Origin: Brienomyrus brachyistius
Taxonomy: Eukaryota > Chordata > Actinopteri > Osteoglossiformes > Mormyridae
NCBI RefSeq assembly: GCF_023856365.1
Contig: NC_064542.1
Coordinates: 8,797,363 to 8,861,362 of the forward strand
Reading direction: 5' to 3'
DNA length: 64,000 nucleotides
The notes under the pieces were generated by a model. The model searched no databases. It saw nothing but the letters and a program-made list of their open reading frames with translations, and was not told the DNA's origin. Position 1 is the first letter of the stretch, and the number at the start of each line of letters is the position of its first letter. The position numbers and the translations under genes are program-made. Positions 11,440 through 22,470 of the stretch are shown in pieces.

Positions 11440-12110
11440 CAAATAGTTAAAGGGTGAATCCCTTCGTCGTTCCAGTTTTATGGCTGTGGCTTTGTGCTAC
11501 TTTGCATAGACTACCTTTAAAATATTTTCTCTTAAAAGCTCTGTCCTATGTGTCTTGTCCCTTAGCTGGCTATCCTGTTCCCTTTTCTGTCCTGTAGCCC
11601 TTAGTCCTTAGTATGTGTACCTACTCCCCAAGGCTGCCGCCTGGCTTAATGGGTTACGTGGTTGGCCACTGTTCTCCACTCCTCTTTAGTGATTGTGGGT
11701 TCGAGCCCCATTTGTTAGTTATTATTTTTATCCTTTGTTTGATATTGTTTATCCCTGTGTTTAATTTGGCTTGTTTATGTTTCTCTGCTCCTACCTTATT
11801 TCTGTTCTGTTTTATTTGTTTCTTGATTTTCTCCTACTGTAGTGTTTCCCCATTTTCTTAGTTTCAGCTCTTGTAAGTTTCTTAGTTCTGTTTGCCTAGT
11901 TCTATTCCCCTGGTTGCCCAGTTCTTTTAGCTGGCGTTTATGTGGTTCTATTAATTTTCTCCTGTTCAGTTCTGACCCCTCAAGGTCCTTCATTTTGTGC
12001 CTTCAGTAGTATTATTAGCTTTCAAGAGAAAACCCCATTTGAGCCGCCAGTGAATCATCCCCATTTTCCCTCCTGCATCGTACCGCGCCGTAACACCTGA
12101 GCTGCTAGTT
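11440..12110. other. pyrimidine-rich block with a tRNA-like segment
   Basis: A T/C-rich, low-complexity stretch. At about 11634-11712 it contains an A-box-like TGGCTTAATGGGTTACG and a perfect-looking B-box GGGTTCGAGCCCC, about 55 bases apart, which suggests a SINE head. The right part (near 12050-12095) has TGAATCATCCCC and CCGCGCCGTAACACC, words I associate with fish LTR ends. No target duplications could be defined, so it may be a SINE, an LTR fragment or both. Confidence 0.3.
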
Positions 12111-12238
12111 ATAGGTACGTCATGATTCAGTGAATTCATCATTTATCTCCTTCTTCTCAAATTTGCTTTTTTTAATGAAACTGAAATATCATTAGACTCA
12201 GTTCAAAGAAAGTCAATAATCTTATAATGAAACAGCAA

Positions 12239-12395
12239 CACTGACTACTATTACTACCACTACTACTATTACTACTACTACTACTACTACTATTACTACT
12301 ACTATTACTACCACTACTTCTACTACTACTACTACTATTACTACCACTACTACTATTACTACTACTAATATTATTGTTACTGATAATAATAAACA
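12239..12395. repeat. (ACT/ATT)n trinucleotide microsatellite
   Basis: About 50 trinucleotide units of ACT interspersed with ATT and CCACT variants. On the minus strand it translates into a poly-Ser/Asn tract, which explains the 108-residue frame there; it is not a gene. Confidence 0.95.
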
Positions 12396-15091
12396 TCCCA
12401 CAATGCAGATCTGGCAAAGCAGTTACAAAATGCATGATTGACTGCAAAAATATTATATTCAAAATATGTTTTTTTCTAGACGCTATTTGGGACTGCAACT
12501 ATAAAATGACTCCTCTAAATCATTAATGGTTAATTATCTTTATTTGTGTTAATGATACTTTTGCCATAGAATAAAATATGAAGTTTAAATGAGCAAGTAT
12601 GTAGATATTTCCCATTACATTTTACATTTTCACTCAGGTCCTCGAGTGTGCATTACATTGACTCCATAAGTCAAAATATAATCATACATGATTTCAATTT
12701 ATTTATTTTTTTGATACTTTCTAAATTCATTTGGTCTTTAATGCTGTTTAAAGTAAAAGGAGGGTAAAGATTTGTATCAGTTTGAGCTAAGTAACCCACT
12801 TGAGTCAGCATTTTCTGGCACAGAGATTTCTCAGAGATGTGCACACATGATGGAAAGGGATGGAAAAGTCTTTGGAAAACAAATTTATCACTAGGAACTA
12901 TTTACCTCTCTGCTGCCCTTCCAGCAAGACAAATGAAAAGCAGGGTGCCGTGTTATTTAATGTGTGTCTCAGGACATTCTTTCATATTACCAGCATGCAT
13001 GTAAAGATACTCATAAATGCTTCTGCACTATGGAATCTCTAGAATGGTACTTTAAAATTCTATTTAATGACATTTTGAATTGTGGTGATTAGGCATAATG
13101 TATGTGTTATGGTATAATATAGATTATTGAATTTAATTACATTTTTATTTTGCCGTACTTTTAAATATTTACCTCTTTGAAACTGGAGAGATTAGACTTC
13201 TGTATGATTTATGGTCAAGTTCAACTGAACTTTTTTATGATCCATTTAAACTGTCACTAAGATAAGTTGATGCTAAATTGCGGCGCTTATCGCTGTTTGG
13301 CCTGACTACTCAGGGCTGGTGAAAAAATGTAAATCACTTACAGGTACAATTCATTTTATCTGTATATCTTCAAGTAACTTGGGTAAAAATGAAGATATCT
13401 TAACAAGTTTTGCCATTTTAAAAATGTTTTTCAACTCTGCACCTACTGTTTAAATACGTTATGTACCTGCATACTCTTCAAAGATTTTTACCAAACAAGT
13501 ATGGATGAATGGAATATGGAAGATTTATTTGGATTCAAAAGTGCAGAATTAACATAATCATGCAGGGGACCTAAGCAAAGCACAACTATTTTCGTATCAG
13601 TATAAGGGGGAAAATACAAGAAAAAATGTGCATTTAGCTTTGGCGAGAGCGACAGTCAGGTGTAGATTCAGGTGGCAGAACACATGTTCTGGTGGCCAGA
13701 GAAACTACCAAAGACACTACAGTAATAATAACTAAAATAACCAGGAAATGGGTAAGTTAATGACATATGAATAAAATAAAATAAGATGGATGAATACACT
13801 GAACTGAATGAATAATGGACCATGCGAAGTTAGGTAGCAGGTGAGTTAGTTTTGGCCAAGAATTACAGGGTAGCCTGTAACCCTGTGGAGGAGGTAAACA
13901 TATGGCTTCTATAATCTATGACACATCATTTACATGCCTCAAATATGGGCAAACTGAAACTGAGAACACACTACAGCCAAGGTTTGGTTTTGGTTAGTGA
14001 TATTTACATTCCACATGGAATGCTCAGTTTGTTTGGTGGAGTCATCTTACACCGGGGGCATGACTGCAACAGGAAGAAAATTTACTCACAGCTGGAGAAA
14101 CCAAGACGTTCAGGCAATGAATGAAGAAGCCTGAAGTCAAGGAAGGTTCGATCAATTCAAAGAATTGCTTTGAAGTTTACACTCGCTTGTAAGAGATCTT
14201 ATGTATGAGAGCGCAACTTCAAACTAAAGGCAGCTGAAAATCAGAACAAGATGCATCCATCTTGTGCTGAACATGTCCAAACATAACATATGTATATTTC
14301 ATATTACATATATAGTGTGTATATTGTAAAATATCCTGGTTAAATCATTGACAGACGTCAGTTAATTTCGATTTAATGTCTGTCTGTGTCCATTATTAGG
14401 ACATCCTCAGACTGTCCTTGCATGTGTTTATCCCTCTGCTTGTGCCACAGGATCAAGCATGTTAAGGAATCCATTGCACTCCAGGTCTCCATCTCACAGA
14501 TACCATGGACAGTGGGTCAAAAGGTGTTTAGCAGCTGGGATACAGGCCAGTATTCCGTTCCAAACGAGGTCCGGTGTTCATCATCGTTTCCTGAGGGTGG
14601 TGGACATCTGCATGTGCCAATCCACCAAAAGTCCAGAACTACTATAACAAACTAATTAAAATGCTTCAGCCACGTTGGGAAGCCTGGCTGACCATCCACT
14701 CTGCTGCATCTGCGGCGATGGAAGTTTATTAACTATATTGAATTTAAGATGTAGCATGTTTAATTGTAGAATGAGTGCTAATGAATTTCTTTTATGTTTA
14801 TTTTTTGTTAGATTGCTTAAGAAATAAAGGGTGACCTTTACTCCAGTATGGAGCACAGCAGAAACGTAAAAGCAGAAGAAGACGGAAAGAAAACTACATG
14901 GTTGTTGGTTGAAGTTGAAAGGAAAGCAAAAGTATTTGTGGTTATGGGTCTAGGAATTTTTATGAACATTTATAAATGAAGAATAGAACACATCGATATA
15001 CTTAGTACGAGCATTCAGTGCCTCTTTAAGTATGTCTGGATCGATATTTTAGTTATTATTAAATAATTATTAAATGAGTATATTATTATTG
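12396..15091. other. long AT-rich stretch without a recognisable gene
   Basis: No domain or transposon was recognised. The longest plus-strand frame, 14386-14655 (89 codons), lacks splice context and family resemblance. The stretch 13500-13900 is purine-rich. A TA/TATG run lies near 14285-14330. Confidence 0.45.
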
Positions 15092-15266
15092 TTGCTGTTG
15101 TTGGGGTAGCAGTGTCACACCTCAAGAGCTGGGGGTTGGAATCCCGCTTTCTCTCTCTGGGGGGTCTGCATGCTATTCCCATATTGTATGGGCTTTCTGG
15201 GGACTCGGATTTGCTTCTGTGGTTCAAAGATATTTTCTTAGATGAACTAGTGATTTAAAATGGCAA
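15092..15266 (+). mobile_element. degenerate tRNA-headed SINE, 5' and middle part
   Basis: The head GGGGTAGCAGTGTCACACCT and a B-box-like GGTTGGAATCCCG (about 15131-15143) are followed by TTTGGAGTTT-like, GGACTCGGATTTGCTTCTGT and GATGAACTAGTGATTTAAAA segments. These match, in order, the head and middle of the common fish SINE type (head, 'gtttgcatgttctccc', 'cactccggtttcctcc', 'gtgatttaaaattgccc'). The element runs directly, with no break, into the 56-bp minisatellite, whose unit corresponds to the expected next segment of this SINE. Confidence 0.6.
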
Positions 15267-16566
15267 TCAGCGTGAGCATGTGCACGCTGTCATTGACCAG
15301 CATCCCGTTCAGAATGAACCCCTCAGCGTGAGCTTGTGCACGCTGTCATGGACCAGCATCCCGTTCAGAGTGAACCCCTCAGCGTGAGCATGTGCACGCT
15401 GTCATGGACCAGCATCCCGTTCAGAGTGAACCCCTCAGCGTGAGCATGTGCACGCTGTCATGGACCAGCATCCCGTTCAGAGTGAACCCCTCAGCGTGAG
15501 CATGTGCACGCTGTCATGGACCAGCATCCCGTTCAGAGTGAACCCCTCAGCGTGAGCATGTGCACGCTGTCATGGATCAGCATCCCGTTCAGAGTGAACC
15601 CCTCAGCGTGAACATGTGCACGCTGTCATGGACCAGCATCCCGTTCAGAGTGAACCCCTCAGCGTGAGCATGTGCATGCTGTCATGGACCAGCATCCCGT
15701 TCAGAGTGAAACCCTCAGCGTGAGCATGTGCACGCTGTCATGGACCAGCATCCCGTTCAGAGTGAACCCCTCAGCGTGAGCATGTGCACGCTGTCATGGA
15801 CCAGCATCCCGTTCAGAGTGAACCCTTCAGCGTGAGGGCGTGCACGCTGTCATGGACCAGCATCCCGTTCAGAGTGAACCCCTCAGCGTGAGCATGTGCA
15901 CGCTGTTATGGACCAGCATCACGTTCAGAGTGAACTCATCAGTGGGAGCATGTGCACGCTGTCATGGACCAGCATCCCGTTCAGAGTGAACCCCTCAGCG
16001 TGAGCATGTGCACGCTGTCATGGACCAGCATCCCGTTCAGAGTGAACCCCTCAGCGTGAGCATGTGCACGCTGTCATGGACCAGCATCCCGTTCAGAGTG
16101 AACCCTTCAGCGTGAGGGCGTGCACGCTGTCATGGACCAGCATCCCGTTCAGAGTGAACCCCTCAGCGTGAGCATGTGCACGCTGTTATGGACCAGCATC
16201 ACGTTCAGAGTGAACTCATCAGTGGGAGCATGTGCACGCTGTCATGGACCAGCATTCCGTTCAGAGTGAACCCCTCAGCGTGAGCATGTGCACGCTGTCA
16301 TGGACCAGCATCCCGTTCAGAGTGAACCCCTCAGCGTGAGGGCGTGCACGCTGTCATGGACCAGCATCCCGTTCAGAGTGAACCCCTCAGCGTGAGCATG
16401 TGCACGCTGTCATGGACCAGCATCCCGTTCAGAGTGAACCCCTCAGCGTGAGCATGTGCACGCTTTCATGGACCAGCATCCCGTTCAGAGTGAACCCCTC
16501 AGCGTGAGCATGTGCACGCTGTTATGGACCAGCATCACGTTCAGAGTGAACTCATCAGTGGGAGCA
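15267..16566 (+). repeat. 56-bp minisatellite derived from a SINE 3' segment, about 23 copies
   Basis: Near-identical 56-bp units begin CAGCGTGAGCATGTGCACGC, continue TGTCATGGACCAGCATCCCG and end TTCAGAGTGAACCCCT. The middle corresponds to the fish SINE segment 'tgtgatggactggcatcccgtccagggtgtacccc'. Each unit contains a perfect AGCGTG...CACGCT 6-bp inverted repeat with an 8-base loop. Marked variants (GAGGGCG; GTTATGG; ATCACG with CTCATCAGTGGG) occur in the same order twice, 280 bases (5 units) apart. The array ends within an AGTGGGAG variant at about 16563. A unit length that is not a multiple of three and in-frame stops rule out coding. Confidence 0.95.
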
Positions 16567-16619
16567 ACAATTATAACAACATATTGTGTATTACTCTTAT
16601 TCACTTTCTGCATATGATT

Positions 16620-16975
16620 TTTCAAGGTAAGCATGGCTTGGGTATGGAGCATTTAATTAAGAAAGTCCAAACAGCCATTTCTTTGTAGTTAAGCAAGATC
16701 TCATATAATTTTTGCCACTTTTTTTCCAGCAGCCCATTTACCTGAAAGGATTCTCCATGTGCTGCATTTGATTTCAGTAGATCAAAGGAGGCTGCATTTC
16801 TGGGCTTTGCTAACAATCTGTGCTCTGAGAGGTAAAATGTTGGGAATGGATCCTGTTTGGGAGGGTGGGTGTAAAAGGGAATGAATAGATGAAAGGATTC
16901 AACAAAGAGCATCCATGCATGATTGACTGCTCTCATTTTGGTTATTTGTGATAACAGCAAAGCAGTCACCACTGA
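16620..16975. promoter_or_regulatory. candidate conserved non-coding block
   Basis: Balanced, non-repetitive sequence just outside the minisatellite, with TTTAATTAAG at about 16651 and several TGATTG/ATTTGAT-type words. The 116-codon minus-strand frame here (16622-16972) has no signal peptide, domain or low-complexity explanation that I recognise. I think conserved non-coding DNA is likelier than coding, but both are unproven. Confidence 0.25.
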
Positions 16976-17582
16976 ACACTACTGAATGCAAAAACATATA
17001 AATTAATCATGCAAATCATGTTTTTTTTTCTGCTATCAGTACGCACATAAGACCTACCATAAAATATGTAACAGAATTAGAATCGTCAGCAGTTAAAAAT
17101 AAAGTTGCAGGTAAACCTTGGTTTGTTTAGGCACAGAATTCAAATACACGAAATTCCATGACACTACGGAACCCATCCACACTACCGTTCGAAAGTTTGG
17201 GGCCACTTAGAAATTTTCTTTTTTTGTTTTTGTCTATTAAAATAACAGCAGATGGATGAGAAATACGTTGTAGACATTGTTGCTATTGTAAATGACTATC
17301 ATAGCAGGAATCAGCTGTTTTTAATGGATTATCTAGAAAAGTGTACAGAGGTCCATTATCAGCAACAATTAGTCCTGCGTTCCAGTGGAATTTTGTGTTT
17401 GCTAATGCAAGTTTATCATTTTAAAAGGTTAATTGATCATTAGAAAACCCTTCCGTAATTAAGTTAGCACAGATGAATATTGTTGTGCTGATTAAATAAG
17501 CAATAAAACTAGCATTCTTTGGACCAGTTGAGTATCTGGAGTGCCGTCAATTGTAGGTCCGATTACTTTCTTTCAAAACTTG

Positions 17583-18030
17583 TCAGTGTATTCTTGATCT
17601 GAGAAAAGAAGGCTATTCCATGCAAGAAATTGTCAGAAAACTGAAGATCTCATACAATGCTGTGTACTACTCCATTCACAGAGCAGCGCAAACTGGCTCT
17701 AACCACAATGGAAAGAGGAGAGGGAGGCCCTGGTGCACAGCTGAACGAGAGGATAAATATATTAGAGTGTGTAGTTTGAGAAACAGACGTTTCATAGGTC
17801 TTCAATTGGCAGCTTCATTAAATAGTACCCAGAAAAGACCAGGCTCAGTGTCAACAGTGAAGAGACAAGAGTGGGAGATTTGTACAGGGTAAAAGGGATC
17901 ATGAAGAAGGAAGGTTATCACTCCATTTTGCAACGCCATGCCGTAAGCAGTGGACGGCGCTAAATTGGAGCAAATTTGTCCTACAACAGGACAATGACCC
18001 AAATACAGCTCTAAACCATGCAAGAACTAC
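17583..18030 (+). pseudogene. broken Tc1-like transposase
   Basis: Frames on the plus strand encode parts of a Tc1-like DDE transposase. About 17590-17720 gives LRKEGYSMQEIVRKLKISYN, the first helix-turn-helix that binds the terminal repeat, followed by a GRKRRGRP-like motif (GKRRGRPW) between the two DNA-binding subdomains. About 17770-17870 gives RNRRFIGLQLAASLNSTQKR, the second helix-turn-helix. The frame then jumps to KKEGYHSILQRHAV and FVLQQDNDPNTA (about 17975-18010), the block with the second catalytic aspartate. Roughly 120 residues of the catalytic core, including the first aspartate, are missing, and the C-terminal glutamate region is absent after the nested insertion. It is inactive. 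Confidence 0.85.
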
Positions 18031-19903
18031 ACTGTAAAAAAACTGTAATTTTAAAGAAAGTAACTGTCATTTTTTACAGTAGTTTCTCTTTTTTAAAAGC
18101 TGTCTGCAGAACTCTGTAAAATTACAGACATTATCCCTGAATTAATAAACCAACTTTTATTTTACGCATAACTCCAGTAATGAAAAATTACACCTATTTC
18201 ACATTTTTAAAAGGAAAAATACTGTTTAATTTATACGGTAGGTTTCCCACTTTCTCAAACTACATACAAATTTATGTAAAATCACAACAACTGACTAATT
18301 TAAAATTTATAACCATACCAAAATGTATCATTTTTCTTTGTAAGCTTGAGGTAAATCCTATTAGTTTTACATTACTTTGACATTTAACTTCTAAGTCCAA
18401 TGTTTTTTGGAATTTCTTACTCTGGCTGGCACAGCATTTGGCAGAAAAATAGGAAGAATATCAATGGCTGCTCTATGTAGTTAAGTGTAATTCATATGGC
18501 GTTTGTGGTGTGTCTGGTTACTTCACTGTTTTGCAGTGCAAAGGGGAAAATGTCACTGTTATGTTTTCATTATTCATTGCGATGTTATGTGGAGGGCAAA
18601 CATTGAGGCATCAAGGATATGCACACAGTCAGACTGTGTTAACAAGCTCATTTTTCTATGAACTGTGAACTGAACTTAACACGTTTACTAAAGGACTTGA
18701 ACGGGTTCGGATTTCTTGCGCCATTGCGAATCATTGTTTACGTCCAGATAAAATCTTAGTAATACAGGATTGCTGCCTTAGTTCTGATGAGTGAAACCGG
18801 AAGTGAGTTAGTTCTCACCTAAAATGGTAAAGTATGAACGTGAGTTTATATTATTTTTCTGTATGAACTTTGAACTAGTTAACATGAAGTGTGAACTTGT
18901 ACTGATTATCGCTTAAAACCCTATCAGGCTATCCAGGATGGCACAGCTCTGGGTCAGTACTTCTGAGCCAACCATCTGCGCGCAAGCGCACAGCAACCCA
19001 ACTGCTTCTAGCTCAGGGTGCCTCCCACAGCCTTGGCGCACTTTTCAAATCGCGCCACTGATCTACTGTCTTCTAAAATAAGTGTTAATCTTAAGCTTAT
19101 GTTAAAGGAAAACACCAGCTTTTTGATTTGCTCATTTGCAGTCAACCCCAGAGTTGCATAAGAGGATGCATATGCTTCTCTTCTCTCTTTTGGCGATTTC
19201 CAGTCTGACACCAATTGCTTAGCATAATTCACTAGAAACGGATGCCATCTCTTTTTGGAGTTGCAGGCTATAGCTAGACATCTACTCCCAGTGAATTACG
19301 CTAAACTAGATTAACTGTGTCAGACTGGGCATTGCAAGTACAGCAAAGAGAAGGGTATGCATCCTCTTATCTAATTCTGAGGTCGACTGCAAATTGGCTA
19401 ATTTAAAAAAAAAAAAACTTGGCATTTTCCTTTAATACTTCACTTAATTAATTTGCATTACGACATTTTACTTTTAATTTTAGGCTTTTTGATTGGCAGC
19501 CGTTGCTGCCAGTCATCTGAATTTTTGACGGATATTTTTTCGCTTCGTTGAAGTTGCTTGATAATATATACTTGCAAAAATCCTGTAAAATACATGTATT
19601 TCTCTACCGAACTTCTGGTGTGGTCATTTTATTGAAGGTTATTTGTTCCAAGAATTTAGGAGATATCTGTAAAATAACAATATTTAACTGTTGAACTTTT
19701 GGAACTTTAAATTACAGTATTTGATCATAATATATACATATATATAAAAAAAAACTAAAATAACAGTATTTTTCTCCAAAACAATAAAGGACATTTTTTT
19801 GTAAATTTAATGTTTTTGCACTTCATTTGACATAAAATCTTTTACTTAAATTTTGCGGCTTATTACCATAGTCATATTACCATTTTTTTTGTTTTTTTTA
19901 CAG
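18030..19903. mobile_element. non-autonomous DNA element inside the Tc1-like transposon
   Basis: The left end CACTGTAAAAAAACTG and the reversed right end CTGTAAAAAAAACAAAAA form short inverted repeats. TA flanks both sides (18028-18029 and 19904-19905). Internal CTGTAAAATTACAG-like words recur near 18114-18128, 19583 and 19668, as in the common fish 'ACTGTAAAAA' repeats. It interrupts the transposase just after the QQDNDP block. No coding capacity is seen. Its superfamily is not determined. Confidence 0.6.
19102..19435. mobile_element. palindromic MITE (TTAA-type ends)
   Basis: A 334-bp near-perfect hairpin. The left end TTAAAGGAAAACACCAGC pairs with the right end GGCATTTTCCTTTAA. Further in, CATTTGCAGTCAACCCCAGA pairs with TCTGAGGTCGACTGCAAAT, AAGAGGATGCATATGC with GTATGCATCCTCTT, and AGTCTGACACCAATTG with CTGTGTCAGACT. 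Terminal TTAAAGG resembles elements that target TTAA. It is the third layer of the nest at 17.2-20.0 kb. Confidence 0.75.
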
Positions 19904-19990
19904 TATATTTCTTTTTCAAACTCATTTCATATATGTTTCCATGGAAAACAATGGATTTCTAAGTGACCCCAAAACTTTTGAACGGTAGTG

Positions 19991-20871
19991 TATATATGTA
20001 TATTGCATATATTATGTTGACCTGAAACATTTTCCCCACAACTGTAAACAAACAGGTTTTTATAACATTTTGAGGAACAGTTGGTTCCCACAAACGTAAT
20101 ATAAACATTATCCACACATGCACACACAACCCCCCCCCACCCCTGTATTTTCAGAAAAAAAAAAACAGATTTTTGTGGCAGCTCCATGTGTGATAGGCTT
20201 GTAATTTGTTAACAAGTGGGGCCACATGTTTGCCAAAATCTTAGTGGGTGACTAAAAGCACTGTTTAAATAAACTAACCAGAACACCAGATGCTACATTG
20301 CACACCAGGACACAACAGTTCTGCTCGCCAAGATACCATCTCATCTGTGGAGAGCCTATAAGGGCTTTAGTTCCAGGCAAGCTGCCAGTGAAAGGACCAG
20401 AGATATATCTGGGCACTGGACTGATAGATGTGCTCACAGAAATGAATGACAGCTGTGGAAATGGGACACTTACTTTTCGTAATTCGTATTCCAACTTTGT
20501 GGTTTGATCAGCCAAAACTGGTCTTGTCCAGCTATAACAACGTAAACTCTGCATACCATGAGTGTGAGAAATCGGTAGGTCTAGTAATGGATCCTAACCA
20601 TGGAAAGATGCATATAAAATTGTCTCGACAACAAAACCTTAGCATAAATCGGTAAATGAGAATACACTCATTCATTTTATTAGACAAATTTTTCATGTTA
20701 ATCACAGGGTTGCATTGTCCATGTGATCAGAATTTGCATTGTTCAGCTGATATTTAGATACACAGTTTTAATGTATCGTTATCGATTTTCTGACCATTTA
20801 GAGGAGTCTTCAAGTCTCTCACAAGCATCACAGACCAATAGGGCACACGCTGGATTTTATGTAAATCTATC
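19991..20871. other. no recognisable gene
   Basis: Contains a C9 run near 20130. Frames at 20252-20554 (minus, 100 codons) and 20298-20507 (plus) overlap each other and resemble no family I know. Confidence 0.4.
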
Positions 20872-20985
20872 ATAGGGGACATACACTCACAAGCACAATC
20901 ATAGACTATAGGCAATTTAGCTATGCCGAACAGTGAGAGAAAACCAGCACAGGCTAGAGGAACTTGCAAACAGTGTTAGAGGTGG
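20872..20985 (-). mobile_element. degenerate SINE middle fragment
   Basis: CATACACTCACAAGCACAAT, GGCAATTTAGCTATGCCGAA and GAGGAACTTGCAAAC follow the order of the minus-strand middle of the fish tRNA-headed SINE ('cattcactcacacacc', 'gggcaatttag..', 'ggaaacc..gcaaac'). Both ends are lost and it is heavily diverged. Confidence 0.4.
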
Positions 20986-22254
20986 CTGACAAGAGAACTC
21001 AACACATATATGCTCTACCGTTCTTTCTGACTTTAAAACAGTGGTATTCAAACTCATTCTGACACGGCCCTCCTAGGGCTGATATATTTGTCCTGATCTC
21101 CCGCCCCTGCACCCCCTCCCCCATCCCCCCCCCCCCCCCACACACACTGACCCCAAATAAACTTTAGCTTGCAGCACAGTGGGAAAGTTATGCCTGTTTT
21201 CCTGTACACAGCTTATCAAAATCTGGGGAAATTTTTGACACTACAATTCTCTCTATTTTTAATATCTCTGAAGGTTGCAATTTCAAAATAGGTCCCCCCC
21301 CCCCCCCCCACACACACACCTCAAACCACATACGCAGCTCTGTCTTTTTTTCACTAAAATTCCTTCATGCCCCCCAGCACAGCACGCCTCACAATCTGAA
21401 TACTTTAAAACATAACTGAGGTTTGTTAATCCTAACCGTCTACCTAGAGTATTCCAAATGCATAAAATAAACTTTATTTGTTAAAAATTACATGAACCTG
21501 TAAAAAAAAAATCTATTAAATGTAGCATTGCAATAGTATTGCGCAATTACTTTGTGCCACCATTTTGGTGCCAATTTGTAAAAACACAGACAATACACAT
21601 GAAGTGCCACACACCAGATGGGAAACTACGCCCAAGTATGGCGGATGATGGCATCTGCTTGGTGTGGCGGGTACTGCATGACATCACATGATGACATCAC
21701 ATGCAGCCCCTCTAAACTCCAAGCAGAGACATGCCGTTCAGGGGCATTTCACTTTCAGGTTGCTACTGGAGAAAGTTTTGTTAATCATAAACTCCAGTTG
21801 CCTATGCAAAATGATTAGAGAATTAACAGAATGTTGTGCAGGTTTATTTAGAACATACATTCCAAATGACCTGTAAGGAACCATCCACTAGCCGAATGAC
21901 AGAACCAAATTGAACAACCAACTGCAATGCATATAAATCTTCCTGTGCACTTTTGAAATACCTACTTGAACTTCTGATCGGACACTAATATACTTTAGCC
22001 AAGGGATTCTTTTACAGTGGTTTCGCTATGATCTCTAGTTAATTTAGGATTGTTCTGATCACTCCTAGACTTCTCGTACGTTTGACTAAACTTAATCTGA
22101 CCTAGAGTCAGAGTGACCTAGAGTTAAAAATTAATCCTGATCTGTGATGTTGCACAGGATTCACTTTCTGCTGATTAACCATTTTCCACAGACATTATAT
22201 AAAACAGGTTTGATATCGGGATTGCAGAGGAGGTAAAAATAACACAATGTCAGC
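20986..22254. other. no gene; two poly-C/(CA)n tracts
   Basis: Poly-C runs of about 17 and 16 bases at 21125-21141 and 21294-21309, each followed by a short (CA)n, occur in similar contexts and may mark two copies of a duplicated segment. Nothing else is recognisable. Confidence 0.45.
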
Positions 22255-22470
22255 ATGTTTGTCCAATTCAAATGAAGGACCCCAGGATAACTGACTGATT
22301 TAACTCATGCTCGACATGCATAATACAACCTTGTTTGATTCAAGTAAGGCCAAGGACTGATACTGTTTCAGGATATCTGACTCAAAAGGCTAGCTTGTTT
22401 GATCAATTCAGTTCAGGGAATGGCAGACTGTCTGATTGATTTAACTCTACTTGGAATAGTATAATGTAGA
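22255..22470 (+). repeat. diverged short direct repeats
   Basis: A segment TGTTTGTCCAATTCA...CTGACTGATTTAACTC...CATAATA (22257-22325) is echoed by TGTTTGATCAATTCA...CTGATTGATTTAACTC...TATAATG (22398-22466). The middle copy around 22330-22395 is weaker. It looks like an old local duplication or tandem array of about 70 bp units. Confidence 0.4.

Larger units (their letters stand above)
17178..19990 (+). mobile_element. Tc1-like transposon, expanded by nested insertions
   Basis: The termini are long inverted repeats: left CACTACCGTTCGAAAGTTTG from 17178 and, reversed, right CACTACCGTTCAAAAGTTTT ending at 19990, followed in both by GGGG(C/T)CACTTAG. The right end is followed by TA, the usual Tc1/mariner target; the left flank has CA, presumably a mutated TA. 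The body holds a broken transposase and a separate element at 18030-19903. Without that insertion the Tc1 part would be about 0.94 kb, shorter than a typical 1.6 kb autonomous Tc1, consistent with internal deletion. Confidence 0.85.

Noticed and set aside
11634..11712. tRNA gene suggested by GGTTCGAGCCCC
   Set aside because: The arms do not pair as a cloverleaf; more likely a SINE promoter remnant.
12172..12498. 108-codon Ser/Asn-rich frame
   Set aside because: It is a translated trinucleotide microsatellite.
14386..14655. 89-codon frame that might be an exon
   Set aside because: No convincing splice sites or homology; the frame overlaps another open frame of similar length on the same strand.
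15267..16566. CRISPR-like array
   Set aside because: Units are contiguous 56-mers with no unique spacers and the genome is vertebrate; it is a minisatellite.
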